DNA of 64,000 nucleotides from Thozetella sp. PMI_491. Its lineage: Eukaryota; Ascomycota; Sordariomycetes; Chaetosphaeriales; Chaetosphaeriaceae. The notes under the pieces are model-generated. The model was not told the DNA's origin. It saw nothing but the letters and a program-made list of their open reading frames with translations, and did not search any database. Made by a program: the position numbers and the translations under genes. Of the stretch, positions 33,401-45,130 are shown piece by piece. The first letter of the stretch is position 1; every line of letters begins with the position of its first letter. The stretch is taken from assembly GCA_021432635.1 (NCBI GenBank), contig MU270104.1:124001-188000 (forward strand), given 5' to 3'.

Positions 33401-36400
33401 CTAGAGCATATCACCCGAAGCCGAAGCCTGGTGCCGCTGTTGCGCTTGCTGCGCCAAGAATTGATTTGGAAGTCGAGGTACCTGAGGCGAAATCGGGTAC
33501 CTCTCGTCCCTGGACTTCCCCCCAGTAAGCCTGCGCACGCGCGAGCGCGTGCTCTGTGCTAGGGGTCTGATCATATTCTCAAGAAAGAACGAGCCTTCTC
33601 CACCCCCCGTGTTGGGCCGCTCTTCATCGCCGTCCGAGAATACGTCCTCGGTGTACTCGTCATCCGAAGTGAACTCAGCTATGTGGGGATTGTATGATGC
33701 CGGTGCAGACGGCGATGTGATGGAGCGCGAGTGCAACCGGGGCCGGGTCGTTATCGTGGTGGTGCTAATGTTACCGCTTGGAGGAAAGTTGAACGCGCCC
33801 GGAGTCATGGTGTTGGCGCTGCCTTCCCGCGACATCACAGGAGGGCGGTCGGCAAAGCCGTTCTGGAAGGAGGTGTTGTTAGATGCCTGGTGCAAAATTG
33901 GTAGGATCTGCTCATCGTAGAGCTGTGCGCCAGACTCAAACGAGTCGGGGGTGAACTCGGTGACGGTGCGAGACGACCGGCCCTCGCTCGGCGAGCTCGT
34001 CGAGAGGTCGTCGAAGAAATCATCGAGACTGTCCAGTTTGGACACTAGGTCGACCATAGGGCCTTCGCCGCGGACGTCATCGGACATCATGGTATCTGCA
34101 CGGTCCGAAGTTGGGAAGTAGCCATAGGGGAACTCGTCAGCGTGGAACTCGACATCCGGGGTGGGTGTCGCATCGGTCGTGACGCCCTCAGCGCTCTGAC
34201 ACATATAAAAGGCGGCGTGGACGTTGGCCCTCGTCGAGTCCGTCTTCTTTGCCGGGACTGGAATTGCCCAGCCTGATGTCTCTGGGATGCCAAACAAACT
34301 CTGCGTGCGCTCATACTCCTTCCGAACCGCCTTAGAGGTCGATCTTGTCATGCTCATGCGAAGATGCTGCTTGTCCATGGACGAACCAGACATCGTCATG
34401 ATATTATCCAAAACGTCTAAAGCCTCCATGCAGTAGTCGGTCTGCAGCAGACGGAGGAGCGGCGAAATGAGATCGGAGCCGTGCCCGGCGATGTCAGGCT
34501 TCTTCATGTCTACTTCTGGGATGATGATGCTGAGTATTTCCATCGTCTTGAGCTTGACCCAGGGCAAAGCGTTCGTCAACATCCCCATTAACATCTTGAC
34601 CATGTCGAACTCCAACGCAGGGAGGAAATATTGCCTAAGAGAAGCAAAGAGCTGGGCAATGAACTCCTTGCTGGACTGGAACTTCCTAAGAACGTAATCG
34701 TCCAGCACGGCGGCAATGTTGGCGAAACCCTGGGCATCTGCGACAGTCGCAAGTCCCTCGGCCGTCTCCATCGTCTTGCCATCTAGTGACTCTGCATCCA
34801 TTGCGTGCAAGAAGCGAGGGAAGTGGGCGAGGACGGCGAAGAACAGCCGCGAGCTATCTCCGATCAGAGAATCGTTGGGTAGCTGTATGAGCTTGTCGAT
34901 AGTGCTTAGCGTCAGAGTCCAACAGGTTTCAGATCTTAGGCCGTTGTAGAGTAGAGGCTGAAGGCCTTCAAAATGGCCATCCCACTTGGACGGCTGGCCA
35001 TCGAGCAGCATCCTACGAACATCCTCGTCCTGGAAGTCGAGCTTGATTAGAAATTCATTGAGCATCTCAACGGCTTCCTGGAATTCGCGCTCGTTGATTG
35101 ACTCCAAGCAGGCGCATGCTGTCCAAAAGAGCTGCGGGAAGGTAAGGAGCTTCTCAGTGTCGAGCTTGGCGATCAACGTCTTCAGGGTCGTGAGAATCTC
35201 CATGGAGAATGTCTGGATCTCCGTGTCTTCGTCGGCGATGGTGTTTGAAAGTCTCACAAGCATGTCCCCGAGCATGTACTGGTCGAGAGATGTGAGGATG
35301 CAGCGGAATATCTGGAATGATCGGCATGCTAAGTGTCTGACTGGGCAAGAGGTCGCCCAGGTCAACGACAATCTGCCCCACTGATCCTTGATGCCAGGAA
35401 AGGTGAGCTCAAAAGTCTTTACCACCTCGGCGGTGAGGTAGTCCATGCTCGGTGGCACCTTGTTGTCTTGGCCATCCACCTTGCCGTTGCTATCTTCGTA
35501 ATTCCACACAACGGATCGGTCATGTCGGCGGATGGCATCAATGAGGTCCTCGATGGCCGTCTTTGTCGCCGCCGGTGTGTTGTCATCCAACCTGGAGATG
35601 ACGAGCTCGTGGATCAGGTGTACCAGCATTTCTTGAGCCTGCTCCTGGACCAAAGTGGTGTAGTGATCCCACAGGACCGTGACCACCTGGAGCAAGACGG
35701 GGACATTATCTGGCGTGAGGCTCACTGGAGCAACCATCAAATCCACCAACAGGATAAGGGAGAGCTGCCCAAGCGAAAACCCAGCCTGCTTAGTGCCGAT
35801 GGGAAGGGCATCCGACAGGTCCGCGCAGTAAGGCAAAGCGCTGATGTCGGGTGGGGGGGGAACGGCTTCCCGCTTCTCGTTTGGGACCATTGCCTTCGGC
35901 GTGATTTGCATGAGCAGAAATTCGACCACCTTGTTGCCGGGCGTGCTGTTGGTGCTCGCGAGGAACACGACGATTTGCTTGGCGTACTCGACAAAATTCT
36001 GCTCCCTTCGGTCTAGGCACAAGGTCATGATGAAGTCGAGGACCAAACGGACGTTCCCAGGATAAGGTCCCGTGGCAAGAGCCTGCCAAAGAGCCTGGAC
36101 CTCGTTGTGCAGCGCGGCACTAGACTTGATGGTAATTTCGAGCAGATTGGCCAGCAGCACATACGACTGTGCAATGGGGCCACCGTTGGGGTCAACTTTC
36201 AACTCGATTGACTGGATCCACGGGAGGATCACTGCAATCACGTTTCTTTGTGAGGGCGGATTAAGATCTTTGAAATAGAGCGTGAACTCGGAGAAGATGT
36301 GAAAGGCCAGGTCGGTATGCTGCTTGGCAAGGCGCTTGGAGATCTCAAACTGCGCCAGCTTGTACACAGCCTTCGTCTTGTCCGAGATGCTAATATCGAA

Positions 36401-39400
36401 ATCTTGAATCTTTGAGCTTCGACCCTGCTGTTGCCGCTCCTCAAGTGCTCGCAAGACGCGTGCCGACTTCGACCGGATCTCGCTCTGATCGTTGCCAAGG
36501 GTGAACAGGCACAATCCAAGAAGTTTCCAGAATGGCGAGGGATAGTCAATGTGTCCTAGCAAGACTTCGGTAACTACGGTGAAGTAGCTCTCGAGGACCT
36601 TCGGGACGTCTGTCAAGTAACACCTAGCGACACAGTGCTCAAGGAGGTACGGGTACTCTTGGTTGTGCACGATGAGGTTCTTCAAGGCGCGCCTGCCAAT
36701 CACATTCATGCGATCGCTGCCAGAATTGAAGATAGCCTCGATCCATGCCAGCATCCTACGAATGTCGAATTGGAGTATCGCTGCGTTCTCCATGGTCACG
36801 CTGATGGGGCCACCACAGAGTGCTGCCATGGCGCTCAGGGCTGCCGTCCTCAGGCTCCGCTTCTCGATTTCCATGGCTGCCGACATTGGCCCACGGTCTC
36901 CGGCCATCTGCTGCTCAATCACGGACTGCCGCATGCTGTCTTCCCTCTGCCGTATCTGGGGTTGGTTTGGAGAGAACCCGCACCACTCCTCCATCAGGGC
37001 GAAAGACGACTTGCGGGATTCAAATGTCATCCATCTCGACGGGTCTTTGGTGCGGTTGATGCCCTCGAAAAGCTCCTCCATGAGTCCGCAGTAATGACGC
37101 CTGAGCTTCTGGAAGCCCCAATCCATCTGAACTTCATGATCCATGAGGAAGAGCTTGAGGTCCTTGGCATAAGACACAAGATTTCCCAGGATCCAGTCAT
37201 CTTGGTATACTTCGGGAAGTTTCAGGAAGTGGGATGTCAGCTTGTAGACATGCGTGATCTCAGTCCGTAAAAGATCCATCTTCGGGTTCCGGCGCGGGGT
37301 GCTGTTGCTCCTCTGGTGAATTCGTTGCTGAGCCTCGTCGTTGCACCGAATGACCTGTCCTTGAAGCTCTTCGAGCAGCGTGCGGTAGATGTGGACATTG
37401 ATGGAGCCCATCCCGATTACGACTGCCTCTCTAACTGATGGCGAAGGGCAGTGGAGGAGAGCGATTAGGTACTTGAACAATGTTCGCGCGGTGACGAGCT
37501 TTTCTAATGCGGACTTTGAGCCACTTCTCCCATGCTGACCGTTCTGGGACGCAGGAGGTTGGCTTCCCGGGTCAGCCATTGTCGAGCATGCAAAGACGAG
37601 GTACAGCTTCCATTGCTCAACTAGTACCTCGGGCTGTGTCGTTGGCGTCCTCCCCATCATCCGTGCGCTGCCTGGGTCCGACCCGTAGTACGGGCCTCTC
37701 GAGGGTTCGGAGAGGGGGACAATAACCTTGTACATCTGGAGGATGCGGTTGCAGATCAAGTCGCGGCCGATGGTGATAGTGAAGGGGCATTTATCGAAAG
37801 ATATCCGTACAAAATTAGGGAAGATCTTGAACCATAGGGTGGCGTCATAGGACACATCGCTGGTGCAGAGCTCCACCAGCGCGCCCCTGTTGTTAGTATT
37901 CTGCATGCCGCGTTGCAGCCTGCTCCGCTCCGCTACTGATAGCTGCTCGTCCTTGAAGTCCATGACCTGTCGAGAGTCGTTCTCGAGCACATCAATCAGC
38001 CTCACGGTGTCTTTCTCGCGGCCACTCGACTTGCGGAGAGCTTCATCGAACTCAGTGATCAGTCGCAAGACAGTGATCGCATAATACCGTACTCGCCGGG
38101 CTTGTGAGCAAAGGAAAAACAAGCCGTGAGCTTCGACTTGGTCCACCTCGGCCCAGGTGCTTGACAGATCAAGCTTCATAGCTCGTCTTTCGACACTGCC
38201 AGGCTCTAGCTCACCGGCCGCGTCCTTGATCTTCTGTCGGATCTCTCCTATCCATATTTGTAGAAGTTCGACATACAGCCTCAAAGTGTTTTCAATATGA
38301 CTTGGGCCAAGCATTCCGCCATCTGACATAGTCGAGTATTTATCGTCGAAGCTGAAGATGAACCGAGAGAATCCCATGGTCACTTGCTGGGCATGTGACT
38401 GACGAGCAATGGCCTTGAGCGACTGCGCCGAGGACTCCGCGATATTGGACTGCACATGCGCAGTCCCGGTACAAAGGAGGTTGATGAGAGAATTGAAAGG
38501 GATATCCAAGGACAAACAACGGGGTAGCGCCTGGACTGCGACGTGAAGGAGCTCGTAGAAGGCTTGCTTTTGGTCGTATGGGCTCGGGTGGTCATCTCGA
38601 CGGGAGAAATTGAAGGTGTCCGTGATAGGCGTCTTCGGCCCAGGACTGTTGAACTTTTCGTCCAACACTGCCTGGCCTCCGAATGTGTTGTCACAAATTA
38701 TTGTGATCTTCCCTAAGATCTCACAGAATCTCGTGTAGTATCCACGAACGTGATCAGTCAGGGCTGAGACAAGCACCGGCTTCGAGAACCGCTCATCGGC
38801 GGACGTATCGGTCGGGCTAGCTGAAGCGACAACTCGCGGAGAGCCAAGAACTGGTGAGGTGGGAACCAGCCGGTCCGGGCTGGACGGAGGCGCATAGTAC
38901 TGAGGGAAGGGGGGGCGCCCTTGGTCGCCTTTTTCGAGATCGGCCATGACGGCAAGGAATGCGCGGATGCCAACGACCATCTTGTCTGGATCCAGGTGCT
39001 CAATCTTGATGTCCTTGTTGGAGCTCAGCTGGTCAGCATTCACAAGAGGGAATATAATGTTTCGGAAGCAGTAATCTGGATGCTTGTAGCCGATAATTCT
39101 GATGATCTGGATGATTGGGTCGGTAACGGCAGTATCAGTGGCAGTAAAGGGCCTCTTTGTGCTTGGTATGACGTTCTTCATCACCTCGTCCAGCTTCCTG
39201 ATGACGCCGGCTGTCGTGTCGTTCGTCCGGTAGAGATATGTCCACACAAGTCTAGATATGACCTGGAGGCACAAGGGTCTTGTGTAACGGTCCTTGAGTC
39301 TTGGCTGCAGAGGATAGATTAACTGCAGCCATTGCGTGCCGAATGTCTCAGGGGGTGAGACACACAGCATTGTGGCAGTTAGGGGAAAGGCGTAAGGCCA

Positions 39401-41419
39401 GTGCCGAGGCTTCACGAACATTTGGGCCAGTCGAGGGCCGATGGTGCCCAGCACGTCGCTCCACTTAGAGTGTGTGAAGTCAGCATTGCTTGCCTTGGCG
39501 GCGATGGGGAGCAGAAGCATCTCGAGAACCTGGCAGAACGCAGACTTCACTTTTGGGCCATGGGATCGCCCAAACAACTTGCCGAGGGAAGCCATGAAAT
39601 CGCAGGACTGGGTCCATGCCTCGTCGGGGGATGTCTTGACACGCAAGTGCTTCATGCCACCAAGCACGAGTTCCATTCTCCCTTCGGTATCGCGGGAGGC
39701 ATAGGTTGGACTCTTAACACCGGCCAGATCCTGCAATGAGCGGTCTAGGTCCAGGATGAAGCGATCCGCAACACTGCTAAAGTTGATTTCGCTCATGACG
39801 CCCAGGAGCTGGGCGAACAGATTCCAATTGGCAAGTTTCAGGGGAGACAGTAGAAGTTGATCTGTCTCGGCAATTTTGAGCTGCCCAAAAATGATGCCTT
39901 CGAGTTTGTCCTCCATCTCAGGAGTGATGCATGGGAGTGTGCTCTGGCTGAGAACCTCGATGAGAACGCGGCAGAGTATGTAAATCGAGACCGTAGAGCG
40001 ACGTTCCGCTTGAGCAACGTACTCTTGCTTGGCGGCCAGCGACGTCGGCCCGTTGGCCTGCCCACCATCCGAGCTGGAGGGCCCATGGGGCAGCCCTTGG
40101 GCCTGCACGGGCTCCGTATTTCTTCGTTGCAATGGTCCGGGTAGGAGAGGCCCCTTAGATCCCTGGAGCTGGCTGCGGGCTTCGGATGCAGCATCGCTCT
40201 TGCTCTTCCTCCACAGCATCATGGAGTCGATCAAGGGCTTAGGCTTCTGGCTCGCGATGCGCCCCAACGCAATGATGAGCTGGTCAAAAGAAGGGTCCAC
40301 ACCAGGGCCACAAATTTGCTCGACGGGTGGCTCCGGGTCGAAAGGCACCGTGATGCAGTCGTTCAGCTTCTCCTCAGCCTGCGCAATGAAGGCTGTGAAC
40401 AGAACGTGCAACGCGTACTCTCCCACTGTCTTCTGCTCGTCTTTGTGGTGGCGGGAGGAGTGGGAATGGTGGTGGGAATGGTCGCGTCTTGTCCTCCCGC
40501 TATGCATCCTCTCAATCTTTCTCTGCGTCATCGCCTGCGCCCCCTGCTCGCTCGCGGTCGATAGCGATGTCCTCTCAAGCGAGGACGGTGTGGCGGTGGT
40601 TCCCGATAGGGCAGTGGGTGGTCTCGACCCCATGGCACTCGGCGGTTCTCCTTCTATTCGCGCGAACCCATGGATGTCTGTTCTATCCGGGACTAGCCCC
40701 GCCCCTGCCGCAGCAATCATCTGGGGGCTGAGGGGACTCGATGATGAGCTGGCCAGACTCCCGTTCCTCGAGTGTTGGATTCCTATGCCATGCACTATCG
40801 AGGTCTGTCGGTGGTGGCCGTAGTTGCCAGGCTTGAGGTCGGTCAGGCGGTCGATGACGCCTCCTATGTTCGGTCTCGACGAGGCGGCATGCAGCCGAGA
40901 AAGGTTGGGTGGGGGTTGCCCGGCGCTGCCAGGGCTCGGGAGCAGGTCGCCGCGCTGAAGCTTCTCGATGGAGGACTCGCGGGAGTGGGCTACGCTTCTC
41001 GAGCCCGAGGGGTCCAGGAGTGGCGGTCGGATGGTGTTCGCCCAATCTTCATCCTCCTCCTCATCCAGTCGCGATACAGCCCTGGGCGAAAACTTCAACG
41101 TGTCTTGCACATGGTGGTCAGGCAGCGTCTGGGACGGAGCTGTGGAAGGAACATGCAGGTTAGCATGCAAGATCGAGGACGGCCAGGCAGGGCAACCTAG
41201 TATAGTAGCCTCCCCACCGAGCTTTCGGTTGAAACAAACGAAAGTCGTGGCCGCCCAACATGGCGTGCAACGCACGGATGGAACGAGTCGAGTAGGGGAA
41301 ACGCAGCAGCCACCAAGCATAGGCGCCGGCCGGGCCTAGCGGTTTCGAGGCGATGCATTTGAGGCAATCCGGGGGGGGAGGAGCGGGGCCAACCGCTGGG
41401 AGAGCACACACTTACCCAT
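33401..41419 (-). CDS. TAO3: Cell morphogenesis scaffold Tao3/Pag1/Mor2 (Furry family)
   Basis: Two exons fit, in coding order 41419-41416 (just ATGG) and 41139-33401, joined across a 275-nt intron with donor GTAAGT and branch GCTAAC plus acceptor CCACAG, giving 2,580 aa. After an S/P/H-rich disordered N terminus comes a 2,000-residue HEAT/armadillo-like body characteristic of Furry proteins (for example EYALHVLFTAFIAQAEEKLN and QVISRLVWTYLYR). A phospho-site-rich disordered C terminus ends in RRLTGGKSRDE. Furry proteins scaffold the NDR kinase in the RAM/MOR network (Cbk1 in budding yeast, Orb6 in fission yeast, COT1 in Neurospora), which controls polarised hyphal growth and septation. The start is inferred: the large frame has no suitable early in-frame ATG except one lying inside the intron-like sequence. 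ATGG joined to CT restores a methionine start. Confidence 0.9.
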
Positions 41420-41730
41420 TTTCTAAATATCTCAGCTCCCATGATATTCTGGGATGAGTAGTGGTGGTGGTGACGATGTAGGGATTAGAGATGCAGGAGA
41501 GCTAAAGTCGGTCCAACTCAGCGGTCTCGAGTCCGCCGCGCTCAGGATGATGGGGCCCAGCTGGGGGCGGAGGTCGATGGGTGGTGTTGCGGGACGAGCA
41601 CGAGCCAATTCAGGCACCTTGCGCCTGCATCAACCAATCTGACCAATCTGGGCCCGTTCCCGCATAATCGCAGACTTTTTGCCAGGGGCCGTCCACCCAG
41701 GATCAGACACAGGCAGCGCCAGCCATATAG

Positions 41731-41743
41731 AACCCTAACCCTA
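41731..41743. promoter_or_regulatory. Telomere-like AACCCTAACCCTA motif upstream of TAO3
   Basis: Two consecutive CCCTAA-type units lie 312 bases upstream of the TAO3 start. Interstitial telobox motifs are bound by Myb-domain factors (Tbf1/TRF-like) in several fungi. The function here is inferred from motif identity only. Confidence 0.5.
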
Positions 41744-44317
41744 CCGCTACCATCATTAGCGGGGGTGCATGAGCCGGAAGCGCGAGGGAACCCCTCGTTC
41801 CTCCCGAAATGGCTGTAGTAATTGTGTACTTCAAAAGGGCTCCCTTTTTCTCTCTCCCGGTTCGTAAACAGAAGGCAATGCGCCGGCCATATTGTATTTT
41901 ATTTCCTCCCTTATAATAGTGTGCTTTGATCCTATTGCCGCGGAGGATGAGAACGTAGGGAAAGCTGTCCAAACCTGCTGCAGCTGACAGACATTCAGGG
42001 TGCCAACATCTATCTCTACTCGTAGCCAAACAGACCACCCATCCAGTTTCGAGCCCAAAGGAAGCCTGACTAAGATCTCACTTGGTTGGCCGTCGACCTC
42101 GCTTGCAAGTCCTAAACCCGACGTGCAGTTGTCGATCACCTTTCCATCGGGATATCGACAGGTTCAAGCAAAATAACAAGTGGCGACTTGCCGAGGGAAG
42201 GCTTTCCGCCAATGTGGCTTTGCTGGCTGGCGATTAATCTGTACCCCGAGGAGGGCACTCGGCATTGCACTCGTAGGGGGCAGGGGGGAAAGGGAGAGTT
42301 TTCAGCATGAAAATGACGTATGTGCAGGGCATTCGAGTATATCTGTGGCGAGGGCATCTCGCTCTCGGTCAAGGCGCGACACGGGGTCGGCTTCGGTCGC
42401 TTGCCCGGCAGGTTGGACGTCTCATGAAGAGTAACCAGCAGTGCAGCAGCATTCGATTTTCATTTCCATTTCGGGTTCCGAAGCAGGTATTGTACACTAC
42501 ACGCGACCCGAGTATGGTGTGTCGAAAGTCCTCCCCCATCCGGCTTTGTTGAACTCTCCGTTGGGATAGGCTAATCCCCACCTGCCGGGAATAGGGGCCC
42601 GCGGATCACACAGATGGGGAGCCCTAGCCAACCATTTAGCATCTGCAGCAGCCCCATGCCCCAGGAAGAAACAAAATAACGGTCCCCGCGAAGCAGGGAG
42701 GGTTCCATGCGCCCCAAACAGCCCTTCGTCGCGGCTGGGGACTCTGTTGCCCCAGGGCGACGCAAGATATTCCCCTTTGCGCAGGTTGGTCGGGCATCCA
42801 AGCCCCAAACGACCGTTTTTGCAGAGCAAACATCAGATGCTTATTTTGCCAAGCGTTTGGCTTAAGCTTGCTGGTACCCTGACAACAAGTGATCTCGCAG
42901 CCCGGCCAGGAATTCCGTGTAGAGCGATCCTCCGACTTGCAGTGTATCTGGTATCTAAGTTTACGCTGTATTTCGACTCCTATGAAGGGAATCGACCAAT
43001 CTCGAGCGCTCAGCCCTGCCGCTCAACCTACTCTTATGGGGCGCATCCGAACGGGGGGGGTTTCTTGGTTGAGCAGGGCGGGGCGCGCCGAGTACCCCGT
43101 GAGAAGAGAAAAAGAAGGTGGCAATAGTCGTCCATGGCAATCTGGGAGGACAAAGGAATGAACTCGGAAATCTTTAGAGCCTCCGAGGTTATATCTGCGC
43201 GAAGAAGTAGCAATTATTCCGGGCCGGTCCCTCGGTGCTCGGAACTTGGTCGTATTTTATTATCTCGGCCCGGTGCCAATGTGCCAAGGGATGGCTCCTA
43301 TGTAAAGAGCCATCGACGCTGCACCTTCCACTAACGATGAGCTGGCGGAGCGCAGGCAAAATTTATCACTCCAATCGAGCCTAGTGTGAGAGAAGAATAG
43401 AAGCACAAGGGAATATCCCAGGGTGGTTCTACGTTGCCGTGCTGTGCGCCCGAAGGCTTTGGAGTTCAAGCCGATGTAGCAGCCGGCGCTTCCCACATGA
43501 CTTGGCGACTACCGAGGGCCCCGCCGGCTTTCAATGGCACTGACGAGCATTCCCCTCGGCAGCTGCGCACATACCGCAATTGTGGTAACTCTGTGCTCCT
43601 AGCTCAAATTTCTTTGCTCAGGTCGCCTTCTACAAAGAAAGAGAGCGATGCAGATGTTCGATCCGAAATAAATAAATAAAACTAAATTCGCAGGACACCC
43701 CAAGAAAGCGGGAGTGGAGATTTTGCTTATATGGTGGCAGCAATAGGGAGCCCCGAACAAACGTGTGTCCCGGCCTGATCCCGTGGGGAGTTGCCGTGAC
43801 GTCCAGGATGCCGAGAACATTGGAGAAGAACGATCTAGAAATGTGGAGGGCTAAGACAAGAAAGAAGGCGGCATTTAGATCGCCCCCGTGGCTGGTAAAC
43901 TTACCTGCTTAGGGGAATGCGTACTCTCATGTGCCACTCCGGCGCCGGCCCTGAGTGTAGAGTTACACGGCGTAACTCTAGGCCTCGTAGTGTACGGAGC
44001 AACAAAGGTGTAAGTAAAGAATACCGGGCGGAAGAAGCAGATGGAAGTCGACCAAACAAAAGCAGCAGGACCCATCCCGGCGCAGCCATTGCTGCGCCGG
44101 CTCGCTGGAACCCAACGCCCCCCCAAGAAGCCGGAAACCCTAAGCCCGCTCCCGCCATTCCGACTCCCTTTCCGACCGCGAAAGGCGGCGCTGCGGAGGT
44201 AGTTCGGCCCAGCGCGGCGTTTGTCCTTGACACCCCCCCTCCGTCCTTGCTCTTGGCGTCAAAGTTCGCCCTCAGTGAGATATTGGTCGAGGCCGCAAAA
44301 GGCGTCTAGACAATCGC

Positions 44318-44359
44318 GTTGTTGGCATGTATGGGTGCACAGTGCACAGTGCCAACAAC
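44318..44359. repeat. Nested inverted repeat
   Basis: The outer arms GTTGTTGGCA and TGCCAACAAC are perfectly complementary over 10 bases. The 22-base interior carries a second palindrome (TGCACAGTGCA). It lies about 770 bases before the reductase ATG and could form a cruciform or RNA hairpin. Confidence 0.75.
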
Positions 44360-45130
44360 CGGCGCTGAACAGCACTCTTTGTTGGTTGGCCCGATGCAGG
44401 CAGCACTGACGGAACTGGCTGCTGGTGAGATGAGACCATCAGCCAGGGCGGCGGAGATTGCTCTGGCTTGGGAACCTCGCGTGCCTGCGGGTAAGTCCGG
44501 AGCTGTAACATTGGAGCTGCATGAGTATTCGTACGACTCCGCCTGGCGGGATGTGCTGAGGGGCCCGGCCACCAGGCCAGTCCGGATCTAGCGCATCCCG
44601 GCAGTGCACAAAGTGGCCCTTATCTGGCGATAAGATGGTCCGTCGACGACACGTACTGTAAAATATCTTCGCATCCATGCTTGGTTCCCGCGCTTACCTC
44701 CCTTCCATCTGGCCACCTCACCTAGCAGAGACGGTTGCCACATCTTCCCTCTCGTCCTGGCCTCTTCTCCTTTGTTGCGCGCACGCGTGTGGCCTGTTTT
44801 TGCTCAGGGCGCAGCGCGCAAGTAGACGGCCGCCTCCTCGTCCCGCTACTTTCCTGCCCTTCTCCATCGGGATCTTTCGATTCTCCGTTCTTAGTCCGTA
44901 GGTCCCTTTTCGCTCCCACCACCCCTCGAGCCGCATTCCCCCGTGCCCCTTCCCCTCCCCCCTCCAGCGCCCATCGCTTTGGAGCCACAACCGGCAGACT
45001 CAAAGTTGACAGACATATGCGAAGATTCCCCGCGGTCCCACGCTCCAGCTGACGACCTCAGGCTACACTCTCGGGCTTTGAGGCCAGCGCCCACCGGTTC
45101 CGTCTCCAATCGTTGCCGCCACTTCCTAAG

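Larger units (their letters stand above)
41420..45130. other. Long divergent spacer between TAO3 and the P450 reductase gene
   Basis: This 3.7 kb separates two divergently transcribed genes. Many short frames exist, but none shows recognisable domains or consistent splice structure. Notable are a telomere-like AACCCTAACCCTA at 41731-41743 and a nested inverted repeat at 44318-44359. Strongly CT-rich leader sequence at about 44690-45120 precedes the reductase start. A lineage-specific small gene or noncoding RNA cannot be excluded. Confidence 0.5.

Noticed and set aside
41140-41320. ATG at 41320 as TAO3 start
   Set aside because: The sequence from it to 41140 reads like noncoding DNA, is Cys/Trp-rich, and ends in a branch point plus acceptor; it is best explained as intron.
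43917-44591. Open frames of 90-130 codons in the TAO3/P450-reductase spacer
   Set aside because: No domains, no splice support and composition like surrounding spacer; chance frames are common in GC-rich DNA.
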